A DNA stretch of 64,000 nt from Lebetimonas natsushimae (lineage in GTDB: Bacteria; Campylobacterota; Campylobacteria; Campylobacterales; Nautiliaceae), in NCBI RefSeq assembly GCF_002335445.1, contig NZ_BDME01000006.1:59528-123527 (forward strand). The letters run 5' to 3'. The notes under the pieces were generated by a model. That model worked only from the letters and a program-made list of their open reading frames with translations, had not been told where the DNA came from and did not search any database. Positions within the stretch are counted from its first letter, which is position 1, and each line of letters opens with the position of its first letter. A program made the translations under genes and the position numbers. Shown in pieces: positions 1-9,445 of the stretch.

Positions 1-1596
1 CAGGGTCAGGAAGAAATTCAGATTATTCCCGTTGAAGATATAATGCTTGACGGTGCTCCTATTGAAAACACAATAGTTAATTATAAAACCAATGAGATAA
101 AAGAAGATGATTTGATCGAAATTTTAAAAGTGGCTCAAAATGCAATAAAAGAAGGTGTTAAAGTTTATGAAGATGCATTAAAACCGTTTAAAAAAGAGCC
201 TGTTACCTTTGAAGAAAGGGCAGAAAAAGACCCTAGTGAGTATGTAAAAATCATAAAAGAAAAATATATTGATGAATTAAAAGAAATTATTAAACATTTA
301 AGTAAAAGTGAAAGAGATTATCTCCTTAAACAGTTTGCAAGAAAAATTGCAAAAGTTTTAGATAAAGAAGAGGATTTTGATGTTATATTAAAGGCTGTGA
401 AGCTTGTAAAAAGAGAGATAGTAAGAGGTATGATTCTGGATGAAGGAATCAGGGCTGATGGCAGAAAACTTGATGAAATCAGACCAATTAGTATTGAAAC
501 AAATGTACTGCCAAGTGCCCACGGAAGCTGTCTGTTTACAAGAGGTCAGACCCAGGCTTTGGCCGTTGCGACTCGAGGCGGCGATATGGATGCCCAGGTT
601 TACGGAAATCTTACTGACAAAGAAGAAAAACTTGAAAAATTTATGCTTCATTATAATTTTCCGGCATTTTCTGTCGGTGAGGCTGAGAGACTTGGGCCGC
701 CAAGCAGAAGGGAATTGGGACACGGAAATCTGGCAAAAAGAGCAATAGAGCCGTTAATTGATCCCGAATTTGATGAAACTGTAAGGGTTGTGAGTGAAAT
801 ACTTGAGAGTAACGGAAGCAGTTCAATGGCAACAATATGTGCAAGTTCACTTGCTATGAAAGCTGCAAAAGTCCCTCTTTTAAAACTGGCTGCAGGAATA
901 GCAATGGGGCTTGTTACCGAAGGTGATAGATATGCAATTTTAACTGATATTATGGGTCTTGAAGACCATGACGGGGATATGGATTTTAAAGTAGGCGGAA
1001 CTTATGACGGAATAACTGCCATGCAGATGGATATTAAACTCGGAGGTGTTCCCCTTGAAATATTAAAAGAGGCTCTTTATCAGGCAAGAGATGCAAGGTG
1101 TTATATACTTGAACTCATGGAAAAAGCTGCAAAAGAGATTAAATACAATGAAGATGTATTGCCAAAAGCAATAAGCTTTAAAGTTGAACCAGACAAGATT
1201 ATTGATATTATTGGAACTGCCGGAAAAACTGTAAAAGATATTATTGCAAAATTCGGGGTTACAATCGATCTTGACAGGGAAACAGGAAAAGTAAAAGTTT
1301 ATGGTGATTCTCATGAACAGTTGGAAGAAACCAAAAATTATATTTTAAATGTAATCTGTAAAGATGACAAGCCAAAAATTCCTGAATTTAAAATAGGGGA
1401 GATAATTGAGGGAAAAGTTACAAGAGTTGTGGATTTCGGTTTATTTGTTGAATTAGTTCCCGGAGTTGAAGGTTTGCTTCATAAGTCAAAATTAAATGGT
1501 AAAAATCCTGAAGATTTCAACGAGGGAGATAAAATTAAAGTAAAAGTTTTATCTCAAAGCGGATTTAAAATTGAACTTGCTTTAGTGGAGGGGTAA
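1..1596 (+). CDS. pnp: Polyribonucleotide nucleotidyltransferase (PNPase), 5' truncated by the window edge
   Basis: PNPase degrades RNA 3' to 5' by phosphorolysis. The frame is open from base 1, upstream of the ATG at 43, so the gene enters from outside the window; about 531 codons are seen against the family's roughly 700, so most of the first RNase PH domain is missing. Visible are the all-helical linker, the second RNase PH domain (from the GIRADGR stretch near base 445), a KH domain (IIGTAGKTVKDI, near base 1200) and a C-terminal S1 domain (near base 1390, DFGLFVEL). The stop TAA shares one base with the next start (TAATG), which points to translational coupling with the aminotransferase. 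Confidence 0.97.
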   Translation, partial: QGQEEIQIIPVEDIMLDGAPIENTIVNYKTNEIKEDDLIEILKVAQNAIKEGVKVYEDALKPFKKEPVTFEERAEKDPSEYVKIIKEKYIDELKEIIKHLSKSERDYLLKQFARKIAKVLDKEEDFDVILKAVKLVKREIVRGMILDEGIRADGRKLDEIRPISIETNVLPSAHGSCLFTRGQTQALAVATRGGDMDAQVYGNLTDKEEKLEKFMLHYNFPAFSVGEAERLGPPSRRELGHGNLAKRAIEPLIDPEFDETVRVVSEILESNGSSSMATICASSLAMKAAKVPLLKLAAGIAMGLVTEGDRYAILTDIMGLEDHDGDMDFKVGGTYDGITAMQMDIKLGGVPLEILKEALYQARDARCYILELMEKAAKEIKYNEDVLPKAISFKVEPDKIIDIIGTAGKTVKDIIAKFGVTIDLDRETGKVKVYGDSHEQLEETKNYILNVICKDDKPKIPEFKIGEIIEGKVTRVVDFGLFVELVPGVEGLLHKSKLNGKNPEDFNEGDKIKVKVLSQSGFKIELALVEG

Positions 1597-2687
1597 TGTT
1601 TGAAAAATATCCTTTTGAAAAATTAAACGAATTACTAGAAAATATTTCTCATCCAAATGAGGTAATATCTTTAACAATAGGTGAGCCTCAGTTTGAAACT
1701 CCGGAATTTATTCAGAAAGAATTATGTAAAAATGCAAAATTTTTAAATAAATATGCAAAAACAAGCGGTGAAGAAGTTTTAAAAAAATCTCAGAGGGATT
1801 TTGTAAAAAGAAGATTTAATGTAGAATTAGATAAAGATGAATTAATTCCAACGTTTGGAACAAGGGAAGTTTTATTTAATTTTCCTCTTTTCCTAAGACC
1901 CTCAAAAACAGCTTTTCCCAATCCTTTTTATCAAATATATGAAGGTGCAGCCATTGCTGCTGGAAGTAAAATAAATTATTTGGAACTGAATGAAAAAAAT
2001 AATTTTAAACCAAGTTTAAACCAGCTTGATGGGGATGAAGATTTTATTATATTAAATTCTCCAAATAATCCTACGGCAAGTGTTATGAGTTTGGATGAAC
2101 TGTGTGAGTGGGTAGAATATGCCTTGAAAAAAGATGTTGTAGTTTTGAATGATGAATGTTACAGCGAAATTTATACAAACAACCCTCCGCCATCAATTCT
2201 TGAAGCAAGTATAAAAATAGGAAATAAAAATTTTAAAAATGTTTTAGCGATTAATTCCATTTCAAAAAGAAGTTCGGCACCGGGCCTTAGAAGTGGATTT
2301 ATTGCGGGAGATAAGAGAATACTTAAAGATTATCTTAATTTTAGAACCTATACAGGGTGCGCTATTCCGCTTCCTTTGCAGTATGCTGCTAAGCTGGCAT
2401 GGGACGATGAAAAGTATCCGGCTATTTTTAGAGAAGAATATAAAAAAAATTTTGAAAGAGCTGAAAAAATTTTAGGAATTGAAATTCCTGAAGCTACTTT
2501 TTATATCTGGTTAAAAGTGGGTGATGATATAGATTTTACAAAAGAAGCGTATAAAAGGGGTGTAAAAGTACTGCCGGGCAGATATATGGGAAGAAACGGA
2601 GCCGGTGAGGGATATGTAAGGATAGCCTTGGTTTATGATGAGGAAAAAACAAAAAAAGCGCTTAATATTTTAAAGGAGATTTTATGA
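1596..2687 (+). CDS. dapC: PLP-dependent class I/II aminotransferase, probable succinyl-diaminopimelate aminotransferase
   Basis: This is a fold-type I aminotransferase of 363 residues. Visible marks are SPNNPTAS, the LNDECYSEIY strand, and the Schiff-base lysine K224 in SISKRSSAPGLRSG, with the phosphate-binding arginine after it. The lysine/peptidoglycan branch (DapC) is inferred from resemblance to the epsilonproteobacterial aminotransferase found beside murC; the sequence proves the fold and PLP chemistry, not the substrate. It overlaps pnp by one base and the next gene by four (ATGA), so it sits in the pnp-murC operon. An aspartate- or other amino-acid aminotransferase remains possible. 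Confidence 0.7.
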   Translation: MFEKYPFEKLNELLENISHPNEVISLTIGEPQFETPEFIQKELCKNAKFLNKYAKTSGEEVLKKSQRDFVKRRFNVELDKDELIPTFGTREVLFNFPLFLRPSKTAFPNPFYQIYEGAAIAAGSKINYLELNEKNNFKPSLNQLDGDEDFIILNSPNNPTASVMSLDELCEWVEYALKKDVVVLNDECYSEIYTNNPPPSILEASIKIGNKNFKNVLAINSISKRSSAPGLRSGFIAGDKRILKDYLNFRTYTGCAIPLPLQYAAKLAWDDEKYPAIFREEYKKNFERAEKILGIEIPEATFYIWLKVGDDIDFTKEAYKRGVKVLPGRYMGRNGAGEGYVRIALVYDEEKTKKALNILKEIL

Positions 2688-3145
2688 GTTTGGTAGATAA
2701 ATATAAAAAACTAGATGAATTGGTGGTTAAAGACAAAGAAGAGGAGGTTAATGATACTTTTAAGGAAATTTTGGAAGAGACTTTTAAAAAAATAAATAAA
2801 AAAATAGAAGAACAAAAAACACTTGATATAAAAAATCCTGAAGAAAAAATGGCAGTTAGAGCTATGATGGAATATATGCTTGAACTTTGGGATGAGGGTG
2901 CTACAGATGAAGCTAAACAGGTCGGATATGATATGGTTTATTTAGTGGATGATGCCAGACTAAAAGAAATGTTTACACTTTTTGTAATAGGAATATTGGC
3001 CGGTTTAAGCCTTGATAAATTTTTTGAAAAATATATTGATTTAAGAGAAATTTATGAAGATTACTTTTTTACCGGTTTTAATGATGAAATAGATGAACTT
3101 GTAGAAAAATATAAAGACCAGTTTGTAAAAGAGTTTCAAGAGTGA
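2684..3145 (+). CDS. Conserved-looking helical protein of unknown function
   Basis: I do not recognise this 153-residue protein. It is acidic, lysine- and glutamate-rich and predicted mostly helical, with a possible short coiled coil at residues 20-50 and no signal peptide or clear membrane segment. A moderately hydrophobic helix lies near residues 97-112 (FTLFVIGILAGLSL). It begins inside the aminotransferase stop (ATGA overlap) and ends inside the murC start (GTGA overlap), so it is translated as part of that operon. The position suggests a cytoplasmic accessory role near cell-wall precursor synthesis, but nothing in the sequence gives an activity. Confidence 0.8.
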   Translation: MSLVDKYKKLDELVVKDKEEEVNDTFKEILEETFKKINKKIEEQKTLDIKNPEEKMAVRAMMEYMLELWDEGATDEAKQVGYDMVYLVDDARLKEMFTLFVIGILAGLSLDKFFEKYIDLREIYEDYFFTGFNDEIDELVEKYKDQFVKEFQE

Positions 3146-4446
3146 AATTATATTTTATCGGTATTGGCGGGATTGGGCTCAGTGCACTGGCTAGATGGTG
3201 CAAAAAAAAAGGTTTTGATGTTAAAGGAAGTGATATACATTCTACCCCGTTAACCCAAAAACTACAAAATGAGGGAATAGAAGTTTTTATTCCTCAAAAA
3301 GAAGAAAATATCAATGGTGATATAGATTTAATTGTATATACTGCAGTTGCAAGGGAAAATAATCCTGAAAGGGTTGCAGCCAAGAAAAAAGGTGTTAAAA
3401 TTCTTAGCAGACGTGAATTCCTACCATTTATATTGAATGATAAAAAAGTTCTTTCAGTTTGTGGAGCGCATGGCAAAAGCACTACTACTGCAATATTAGC
3501 TTCTATTTTACCTAATGCTAATGCTTTAATTGGAGCAGAAAGTAAAGATTTTAATTCAAATGCAAAATTTAGTAACAGTGAATTAATGGTGTTTGAAGCG
3601 GATGAAAGCGACGGTAGTTTCATAGATTCAAACCCCTATGTTGCGGTTGTTACAAATACTGAACCCGAGCATATGGAATTTTATAATCACGATTTAGAGC
3701 TTTTTTATTCTCATTATGAAAAATTTTTAAAAAAAGCACAAATCAGGGTGGTAAACGGAAATGATGAATTTATAAAAAAACTTGATTTACCTATGAAAAA
3801 AGTGTATTTAAAAGATGCAAGAAATATAAGATACGAACTGAGGAATGATTTGCCAAAAACAATATTTGAATACAGGGGATATGAATTTGAGGTATATGGG
3901 TTTGGCGAACATTTGGTTTTGGATGCCCTTCTTGCAATCGAAGCTGCGAATGAGTTTATTTCACTTAATGAGATTGCAAAAAATATTAAAAATTATAAGG
4001 GAATCAAAAAAAGATTCGATATCCTGCAGCAGGATGATGATTTTATTTTAATCGATGATTACGGACACCATCCTACAGAAATAAAAGCGACATTAAGCAG
4101 TGCAAAAAAATATGCCATGCTTAACGGCATAGATAAAATAACTGCAATCTGGCAGCCTCATAAATATTCAAGAACTGTTGATAATCTTCAAGGCTTTATA
4201 GAATGTTTTGAAGGGGTTGATGAACTCGTGATATTGCCTGTATGGTCGGCAGGGGAGGAAAAAGTTGAAATTGATTTTGAAAAATATTTTGCAAAATATA
4301 AACCTATTTTTGCTGATAAAATTAAAGCTGACAGAAAAAATATTATGTTAATTAGAGATGATGAAATTATAAAAAAAATTAATGATGGTTTGATAATAGG
4401 TTTTGGAGCGGGGGATATTACTTATCAGTTGAGGGGAAATAAATAG
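3142..4446 (+). CDS. murC: UDP-N-acetylmuramate--L-alanine ligase
   Basis: MurC adds L-alanine to UDP-MurNAc, the first peptide step of cytoplasmic peptidoglycan precursor synthesis. At 434 residues it has the family's usual size. The N-terminal Rossmann part shows GIGGIGLSALARW, and the Mur-ligase ATP loop is GAHGKST at residues 108-114; the central EADESDGSF and NTEPEHME stretches and the C-terminal DDYGHHPTEI motif are also typical. The start is GTG at 3142, overlapping the previous stop as GTGA. It is the last housekeeping gene before the SIR2-HerA insert, which follows after 17 bases. Confidence 0.95.
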   Translation: MKLYFIGIGGIGLSALARWCKKKGFDVKGSDIHSTPLTQKLQNEGIEVFIPQKEENINGDIDLIVYTAVARENNPERVAAKKKGVKILSRREFLPFILNDKKVLSVCGAHGKSTTTAILASILPNANALIGAESKDFNSNAKFSNSELMVFEADESDGSFIDSNPYVAVVTNTEPEHMEFYNHDLELFYSHYEKFLKKAQIRVVNGNDEFIKKLDLPMKKVYLKDARNIRYELRNDLPKTIFEYRGYEFEVYGFGEHLVLDALLAIEAANEFISLNEIAKNIKNYKGIKKRFDILQQDDDFILIDDYGHHPTEIKATLSSAKKYAMLNGIDKITAIWQPHKYSRTVDNLQGFIECFEGVDELVILPVWSAGEEKVEIDFEKYFAKYKPIFADKIKADRKNIMLIRDDEIIKKINDGLIIGFGAGDITYQLRGNK

Positions 4447-4463
4447 GAAAAAGGTCAATTTAA

Positions 4464-5780
4464 ATGATTTATTTTTATAAAGGTAAAAATAATATTTTAG
4501 AAAACAATAAAAAAAATACTCATAATAAAAATTCTGATAAAGAAGAAGATTATAAAAATATTATTCATATTATTCAAAAAGAATTTTCAAAAGTTTTAGA
4601 TGTTCAGAATTTATCTTTTTTAATCGGTGCTGGGTGTTCTTCTTTTTTAAATAAAAATGATGAAGAAATAGGTGTTCCCACAATGCAACCTATGGCAAAA
4701 GAATTTTATAGTAATCTTTCTAACGAGGATAAAAATTTTATTAAGAATGAAATAAAAATTAATATTAATGATGAACAATTAGAAAAAAATTTAGAAAAAT
4801 TTTTAGAAATTTTATATGCTTATAAATTTTTATTAGATAATCAAGCTCAAGATATAAAAAAAATTTCAAATTTAATTAATAAAACAAAAGAATTTATATT
4901 TAATAAATGTAATATTAAATCTAAAGAAGTAATTGAAATTTATAAAAAATTTTATAGAAAACTTTTATATAGAGATAATAATTTAACTAAAACTAATATC
5001 TTTACTACTAATTATGATATTTTTAATGAAATTGCTCTAGAACAATTAGGTGTTATTTATACAAATGGATTTACTGGATTTATTGAGAGGTATTTTAATC
5101 CTTCAACTTTTAATTATGCTTATGCTGAACAATTAGATTTAAATAATAAAAAATGGAATGTTATAGATAATTTTATTTATTTATATAAATTACATGGCTC
5201 TATTACATGGATAGAAGATGAAACAACAAATGCATTATTTAAAATAAAAGAGATTCAAAAGCCACAATTTCAAGAAGAAAATAATTATATGATTTATCCA
5301 ACTCCAATGAAACAAAATTCAAGCTTTGGTTCTCCGTATTCTGATTTATTTAGAGAGTTTCAAAAAAAATTAATGCAAAATAATAATGTCTTAGTAACGA
5401 TAGGTTATAGTTTTAGTGATGAGCATATCAATAATTTAATATATCAAGCTTTGACAATTCCTACTTTTAGATTAATAATTATAGGAAATTATAAAAGTAA
5501 AAATATTAATAAATTATTTAATTTAGATGATTCAAGAATATGGATTATTGGAGAAGAAAATAGACTTCTTTCAAAACTAAGGAAAATGAAATTTGATCAT
5601 TTCTCAAAACAACTAACTTTTAAAGACTTTGATTACCAATGGACTGAGTTTTGTAAGAAGTCTAATGAAATACCCTTACATTTTTTTAATAAATTTATTG
5701 ATGAAATTATGCCTGATATGGAAGAAGAAAAAATTGAAGAGAAAATAAAACAAATTTCTAAATTGTTTATGGGGCAATAA
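4464..5780 (+). CDS. SIR2-like NADase component of a SIR2-HerA defence pair
   Basis: This 438-residue protein carries a SIR2-like domain. The NAD-binding loop GAGCSS is at residues 55-60, TTNYD at 181-185, a LHGS with the likely catalytic histidine H244 at 243-246, and GYSFSDEH at 314-321. Residues 1-45 form a Lys/Asn-rich extension. In known bacterial SIR2 defence proteins such domains deplete NAD+ on phage infection; here that is inferred from the motifs and from the partner. The TAATG overlap with the HerA-type ATPase shows a two-gene unit. Base composition is much poorer in G+C than the flanks (8 G/C in 4501-4560), which suggests acquisition by transfer. The start at 4464 has only a weak AAGG upstream. 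Confidence 0.88.
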   Translation: MIYFYKGKNNILENNKKNTHNKNSDKEEDYKNIIHIIQKEFSKVLDVQNLSFLIGAGCSSFLNKNDEEIGVPTMQPMAKEFYSNLSNEDKNFIKNEIKININDEQLEKNLEKFLEILYAYKFLLDNQAQDIKKISNLINKTKEFIFNKCNIKSKEVIEIYKKFYRKLLYRDNNLTKTNIFTTNYDIFNEIALEQLGVIYTNGFTGFIERYFNPSTFNYAYAEQLDLNNKKWNVIDNFIYLYKLHGSITWIEDETTNALFKIKEIQKPQFQEENNYMIYPTPMKQNSSFGSPYSDLFREFQKKLMQNNNVLVTIGYSFSDEHINNLIYQALTIPTFRLIIIGNYKSKNINKLFNLDDSRIWIIGEENRLLSKLRKMKFDHFSKQLTFKDFDYQWTEFCKKSNEIPLHFFNKFIDEIMPDMEEEKIEEKIKQISKLFMGQ

Positions 5781-7711
5781 TGTATTTTGATAATAAAGAA
5801 AGAGTAATAGGAAAAGTAATTTCAATAAATAGTGAAAAGTTTGGAGTGGAATTATTAAAAGGAATAAAAAATTTTAATATAAATGGTTTTGATGATATTC
5901 ATTATTTCGCACAATTAAATAGTTATGTTGTAATACCTTATCAAAATTTTTATATTGTGTGTGAAGTAATTAGTATTAGAGAAAAAGATGAAAATAATTA
6001 TCAAACTTCAAAAGAACAAGAAATTAACAAAATTTTATCTAATAAATATTTAGATGTTTATCCTTTAGGAACTATTAAAGATAATAAATTTGAATTTGGA
6101 GTTTCTGTTTTTCCTACTCTATATAGCGATGTTTTATATATAAAAGATGAAGAATTAGATATTATTTTTAACATTTCAAGTATAGAAGAAGAAATAGATG
6201 GAAATAATACTAAATTAAATTCACTTTCAATAGGAATGTCTTCAGTATTTAAAGATTATGATATAAAAATAAATATTGATAATTTTTTTGGTTCTCATAG
6301 TGCAGTTTTAGGAAATACTGGAAGTGGAAAATCTTGTACTATTGCTTCAATGCTTCAACAATTATTTAAAAAGAAAAATTTTTCTGCAACTGGAGCGACT
6401 TTTATTATTTTTGATACAAATGGAGAATATAAAAAAGCATTTGAAAAATTAAAAACGCAAAATAATGATGTAGATATTTATTATACATCTTTAAATGATG
6501 AAAAAAATCCTTTTTATTTACCACATCATTTTATGAATATTGAAGAATGGGAACTTTTATTACAAGCGAGTGAAAAATCTCAATTGCCTATTTTAAGAAA
6601 CGCTTTAGGATTTGCCACTTTATTTGAAGAAAATAATAATGAAAATTATAAGAAAAAAATAAAAAATCATATTATTGCTTCTTGTATTTTAGAAATTTAT
6701 ACTTCAGAACCATCTCCTATAGCTAAATATCAGAAGATTAAAAGTTTATTTAATAAAGCTGAATTTGATAATTATGATACAATAGAAGGATATAATGGTC
6801 AATATGGAAATTTTTCAGATGAGAAAAAAGAAGCAGAATTTTTAAATGTTATGAAAGAAAATTTATTAAATGAAGAATTTAAAATTCCTAATTATAAAGA
6901 AGGGGTATATTTTGAATTTGATAAATTAAGTGAATATTTGGAATTAGCAATTTTGTATGAAGAAGCAAATGGAAATAAACAAATACGGAATTATTGTGCT
7001 CCTTTATTGACACGGACTGAAATTATTCAACATAGAGAAGATTTTAAATTTTTAAAAAAAGAAAATGAAAAAATTGAAGATTATTTGTTGAAATTTTTAG
7101 GAATTGTAAAAATGCCTATTTTTAAAGAATTTAGCCAATATATTAAAAAAACTCAAATTACAATTATTGATTTAAATGAAGTAGAAGATGAAATTGTAGA
7201 AATAATTTCATCTGTATTTACAAGGATTATATTCGATTTTTTAAAAAAACAAAAAGATAGAAATGTTTTTCCGATAAATTTAATTTTAGAAGAAGCACAT
7301 AGATATATTGCATATGATTCTAAACGAACATTTTTAAGAGCAAGTCAAATTTTTGATAGAGTAGCTAAAGAAGGTAGAAAATATGGCCTTTTCTTAATGA
7401 TTTCATCTCAAAGACCAAGTGAATTATCTAAAACTGTTTTATCCCAATGTAATAATTTTATTGTCCATAGAATTCAAAATCCTGATGATTTATTGCATAT
7501 AAGACAAATGACTCCTCATATTTCTGATACAATTTTAAAAAAATTGCCATCTATCCCTACACAACATGCTTTAATTTTTGGTAATGCAGTTAATATACCA
7601 GCTTTATTTAAAGTCAATGAGGCTAATCCTTTACCAAAAAGTGATAATAATGAAATATCTAAAAATTGGTTTGTTGAAAAAAATAAAGATTATAAATTTT
7701 TATTTGATTAA
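5780..7711 (+). CDS. HerA-type ATPase/translocase, partner of the SIR2 protein
   Basis: This 643-residue protein has the HerA/FtsK-like layout: an N-terminal beta-rich HAS-type barrel (roughly residues 1-130), Walker A GNTGSGKS at 178-185, a long central insertion, Walker B LILEEAH ending near residue 507, the ISSQRPSEL sensor-type motif, and a C-terminal segment (QHALIFGNAVNIPALF) typical of HerA. In SIR2-HerA systems the ATPase forms a hexamer that binds the SIR2 protein and governs its NADase or nuclease activity; that is family knowledge. It starts in the SIR2 stop codon. Its stop lies 12 bases inside the convergent recG 3' end. No NurA nuclease is nearby, so a stand-alone DNA-end resection role is less likely. 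Confidence 0.9.
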   Translation: MYFDNKERVIGKVISINSEKFGVELLKGIKNFNINGFDDIHYFAQLNSYVVIPYQNFYIVCEVISIREKDENNYQTSKEQEINKILSNKYLDVYPLGTIKDNKFEFGVSVFPTLYSDVLYIKDEELDIIFNISSIEEEIDGNNTKLNSLSIGMSSVFKDYDIKINIDNFFGSHSAVLGNTGSGKSCTIASMLQQLFKKKNFSATGATFIIFDTNGEYKKAFEKLKTQNNDVDIYYTSLNDEKNPFYLPHHFMNIEEWELLLQASEKSQLPILRNALGFATLFEENNNENYKKKIKNHIIASCILEIYTSEPSPIAKYQKIKSLFNKAEFDNYDTIEGYNGQYGNFSDEKKEAEFLNVMKENLLNEEFKIPNYKEGVYFEFDKLSEYLELAILYEEANGNKQIRNYCAPLLTRTEIIQHREDFKFLKKENEKIEDYLLKFLGIVKMPIFKEFSQYIKKTQITIIDLNEVEDEIVEIISSVFTRIIFDFLKKQKDRNVFPINLILEEAHRYIAYDSKRTFLRASQIFDRVAKEGRKYGLFLMISSQRPSELSKTVLSQCNNFIVHRIQNPDDLLHIRQMTPHISDTILKKLPSIPTQHALIFGNAVNIPALFKVNEANPLPKSDNNEISKNWFVEKNKDYKFLFD

Positions 7712-9445
7712 TTGATTCAAATATCTTTTAACATCCTCCAAAATTTTTAAATCCTTTGTTTCATCAAAATAATTAAATTTTTCTCCGCTTTGTTTTGTTC
7801 CATCTAATAAATCACCCGATTTTCTAAATTTTAAATCAAGCTCGGCTATTTTAAATCCATCAAGCGTTTTTGAAAATTCAATTAGTCTTTTATTGTTTTT
7901 ATCGTGAGTGTATAAAAAGCAGTATCCTTTTTGTCCATATCTTCCGACTCTTCCTCTTAGCTGATGCAGTGTGGCAAGTCCGAGCCTTTCAGCTCCCACT
8001 ATTACAATGGTGGTCAGTCTAGGCAGTGAAATTCCAACTTCAATAACGGTGGTTGTAATTAAAATATTTCCTTTTTCCCTGAATTCCACCAAAACATCTT
8101 CTTTGTTTTTGTCTTTTCCGTGGGTTATATATACTCCGTCAAAATATTTAAGCCAGAAATCTTTCCCTTCTTCTATGCTTTGATAATTAAAATTTTGAGA
8201 CTCTTCTACTAAAGGATAAACTATTACAATTTGATTTCCAAGAGTTATTTCTTTTTGAATATGGGCTATTAAATCTTTAAAATCGCTTTTATCAATTATT
8301 CTGGTTTCAATATTTTTTTTAAAAGGCAGTTCTTTAATTAAACTGACATTTACAAAACTGCTGAGAATCAAAGCCTGGGTTCTTGGGATCGGTGTTGCGC
8401 TGAATTGAAAATAATGGGGTAAAATATTGCCGTTGCTTGTGAGTTTTTCAAGTTTTGCCCTCTGGTTTGTTCCAAACCTGTGCTGCTCATCTACCATTAC
8501 GGCATTAAGTTTGGGTAAATTTTGATATAAAAGAGCGTGAGTTCCTATCAAAAGATCTGCATTTTTTAAATCTTCTTCTGTAAATTGACTTTTTTGTGTA
8601 ACCAATACCACTTTAAATAATTTTCCATTTTCCATTCTCCATTTTCCATTTAAATATTTATTTGCTTCTTCGTAAATCTGATTGGCGAGTATTGAAGTCG
8701 GGGCCATAATGGCACTTTTTTTTGCCATAAAAGCAGTTGCAAGCATTATAATTGTTTTACCGCTTCCGACATCCCCTATAACAACCCTTCTGGCCTGCAT
8801 GGGGTTTGATAGGTCATTTTTTATTTCATTTATTACTTTAATCTGGTCGTTTGTAAGGGTAAAAGGAAGAGAATTTATAAAAGGGGTTGGGTCTGATGTT
8901 ATAGGATTTGCCGGAAAAGTCTTTTTTTTGTTCTGAAGCTTATATAAATATAAAAAAATTTCCGTCCATTTAAGTGCATAATTTATTTTTTTTTCGTCTA
9001 TATCATCAGGAGAAAGTGGGAAATGCATTTTTATAAGCGTTTTTGCAATATTTTCAGGCAAAAGTTTTATGTTTTCATATGTTACATGTTTTTTTATTTC
9101 ATTTTTTATTTTGGTAGATGAATAAACGGGAACTATTTCATTGATTCTACTTATAGGTTTTGGCTGGATTAACTGGTTGTTTCTAATTTCCCCTCTAATG
9201 AAGAGAGTTTTTCCTGTTTTAAATACAGCCTGATGCCATTTTTTAAAAACAAAAAACACTCCCCACATAATCTGGTTTATATTTTTTAAAAAAAATTTGA
9301 TTCTGGTTGTTTTAGAGGATTTTTGAATATCAAGTATTTCAGCCTCAAAAGCTTGAGACCTGTTTAATATATAGGGATATAAATGATTGTCTTCCCAATC
9401 TTTAGGTTTTATAATGGCAAGTTCAATCGGTTTTAGATTATTCAT
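7700..9445 (-). CDS. recG: ATP-dependent DNA helicase RecG
   Basis: RecG is a superfamily 2 helicase that remodels stalled forks and branched DNA. Visible are an OB-fold wedge near the N-terminus, Walker A GDVGSGKT, the DEQH box (VMVDEQHRFG), motif III FSATPIPRT and motif VI GRVGRYGQKG. At 581 residues it is short compared with E. coli RecG (693) but close to other epsilon forms. An in-frame heptad array (8623-8650) adds about ten residues (NGKWRMENGK) between the Walker A helix region and the VTQK strand. It overlaps the M16-like gene by 8 bases upstream and HerA by 12 bases downstream. The shared stop region may have been altered by the insert. Confidence 0.94.
   Translation of the reverse strand: MNNLKPIELAIIKPKDWEDNHLYPYILNRSQAFEAEILDIQKSSKTTRIKFFLKNINQIMWGVFFVFKKWHQAVFKTGKTLFIRGEIRNNQLIQPKPISRINEIVPVYSSTKIKNEIKKHVTYENIKLLPENIAKTLIKMHFPLSPDDIDEKKINYALKWTEIFLYLYKLQNKKKTFPANPITSDPTPFINSLPFTLTNDQIKVINEIKNDLSNPMQARRVVIGDVGSGKTIIMLATAFMAKKSAIMAPTSILANQIYEEANKYLNGKWRMENGKLFKVVLVTQKSQFTEEDLKNADLLIGTHALLYQNLPKLNAVMVDEQHRFGTNQRAKLEKLTSNGNILPHYFQFSATPIPRTQALILSSFVNVSLIKELPFKKNIETRIIDKSDFKDLIAHIQKEITLGNQIVIVYPLVEESQNFNYQSIEEGKDFWLKYFDGVYITHGKDKNKEDVLVEFREKGNILITTTVIEVGISLPRLTTIVIVGAERLGLATLHQLRGRVGRYGQKGYCFLYTHDKNNKRLIEFSKTLDGFKIAELDLKFRKSGDLLDGTKQSGEKFNYFDETKDLKILEDVKRYLNQLIK
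8623..8650 (-). repeat. Heptad array, four AATGGAR units, inside recG
   Basis: On the minus strand the bases read as four tandem 7-mers (three AATGGAA, one AATGGAG). The array lies in frame within recG and encodes a short Trp/Met/Asn/Gly-rich peptide. The same unit occurs five times inside the bioV-like gene at 18464-18498. Confidence 0.85.

Noticed and set aside
5780-7711. The ATPase as a DNA-repair HerA or a conjugation (VirB4/TraG) protein
   Set aside because: No NurA partner, no conjugation genes, and a stop-start overlap with a SIR2 gene point to the defence pair.
8621-8650. Tandem repeats as a CRISPR array
   Set aside because: Units are 7 bases long with no spacers, lie inside coding sequence, and no cas gene is in the window.
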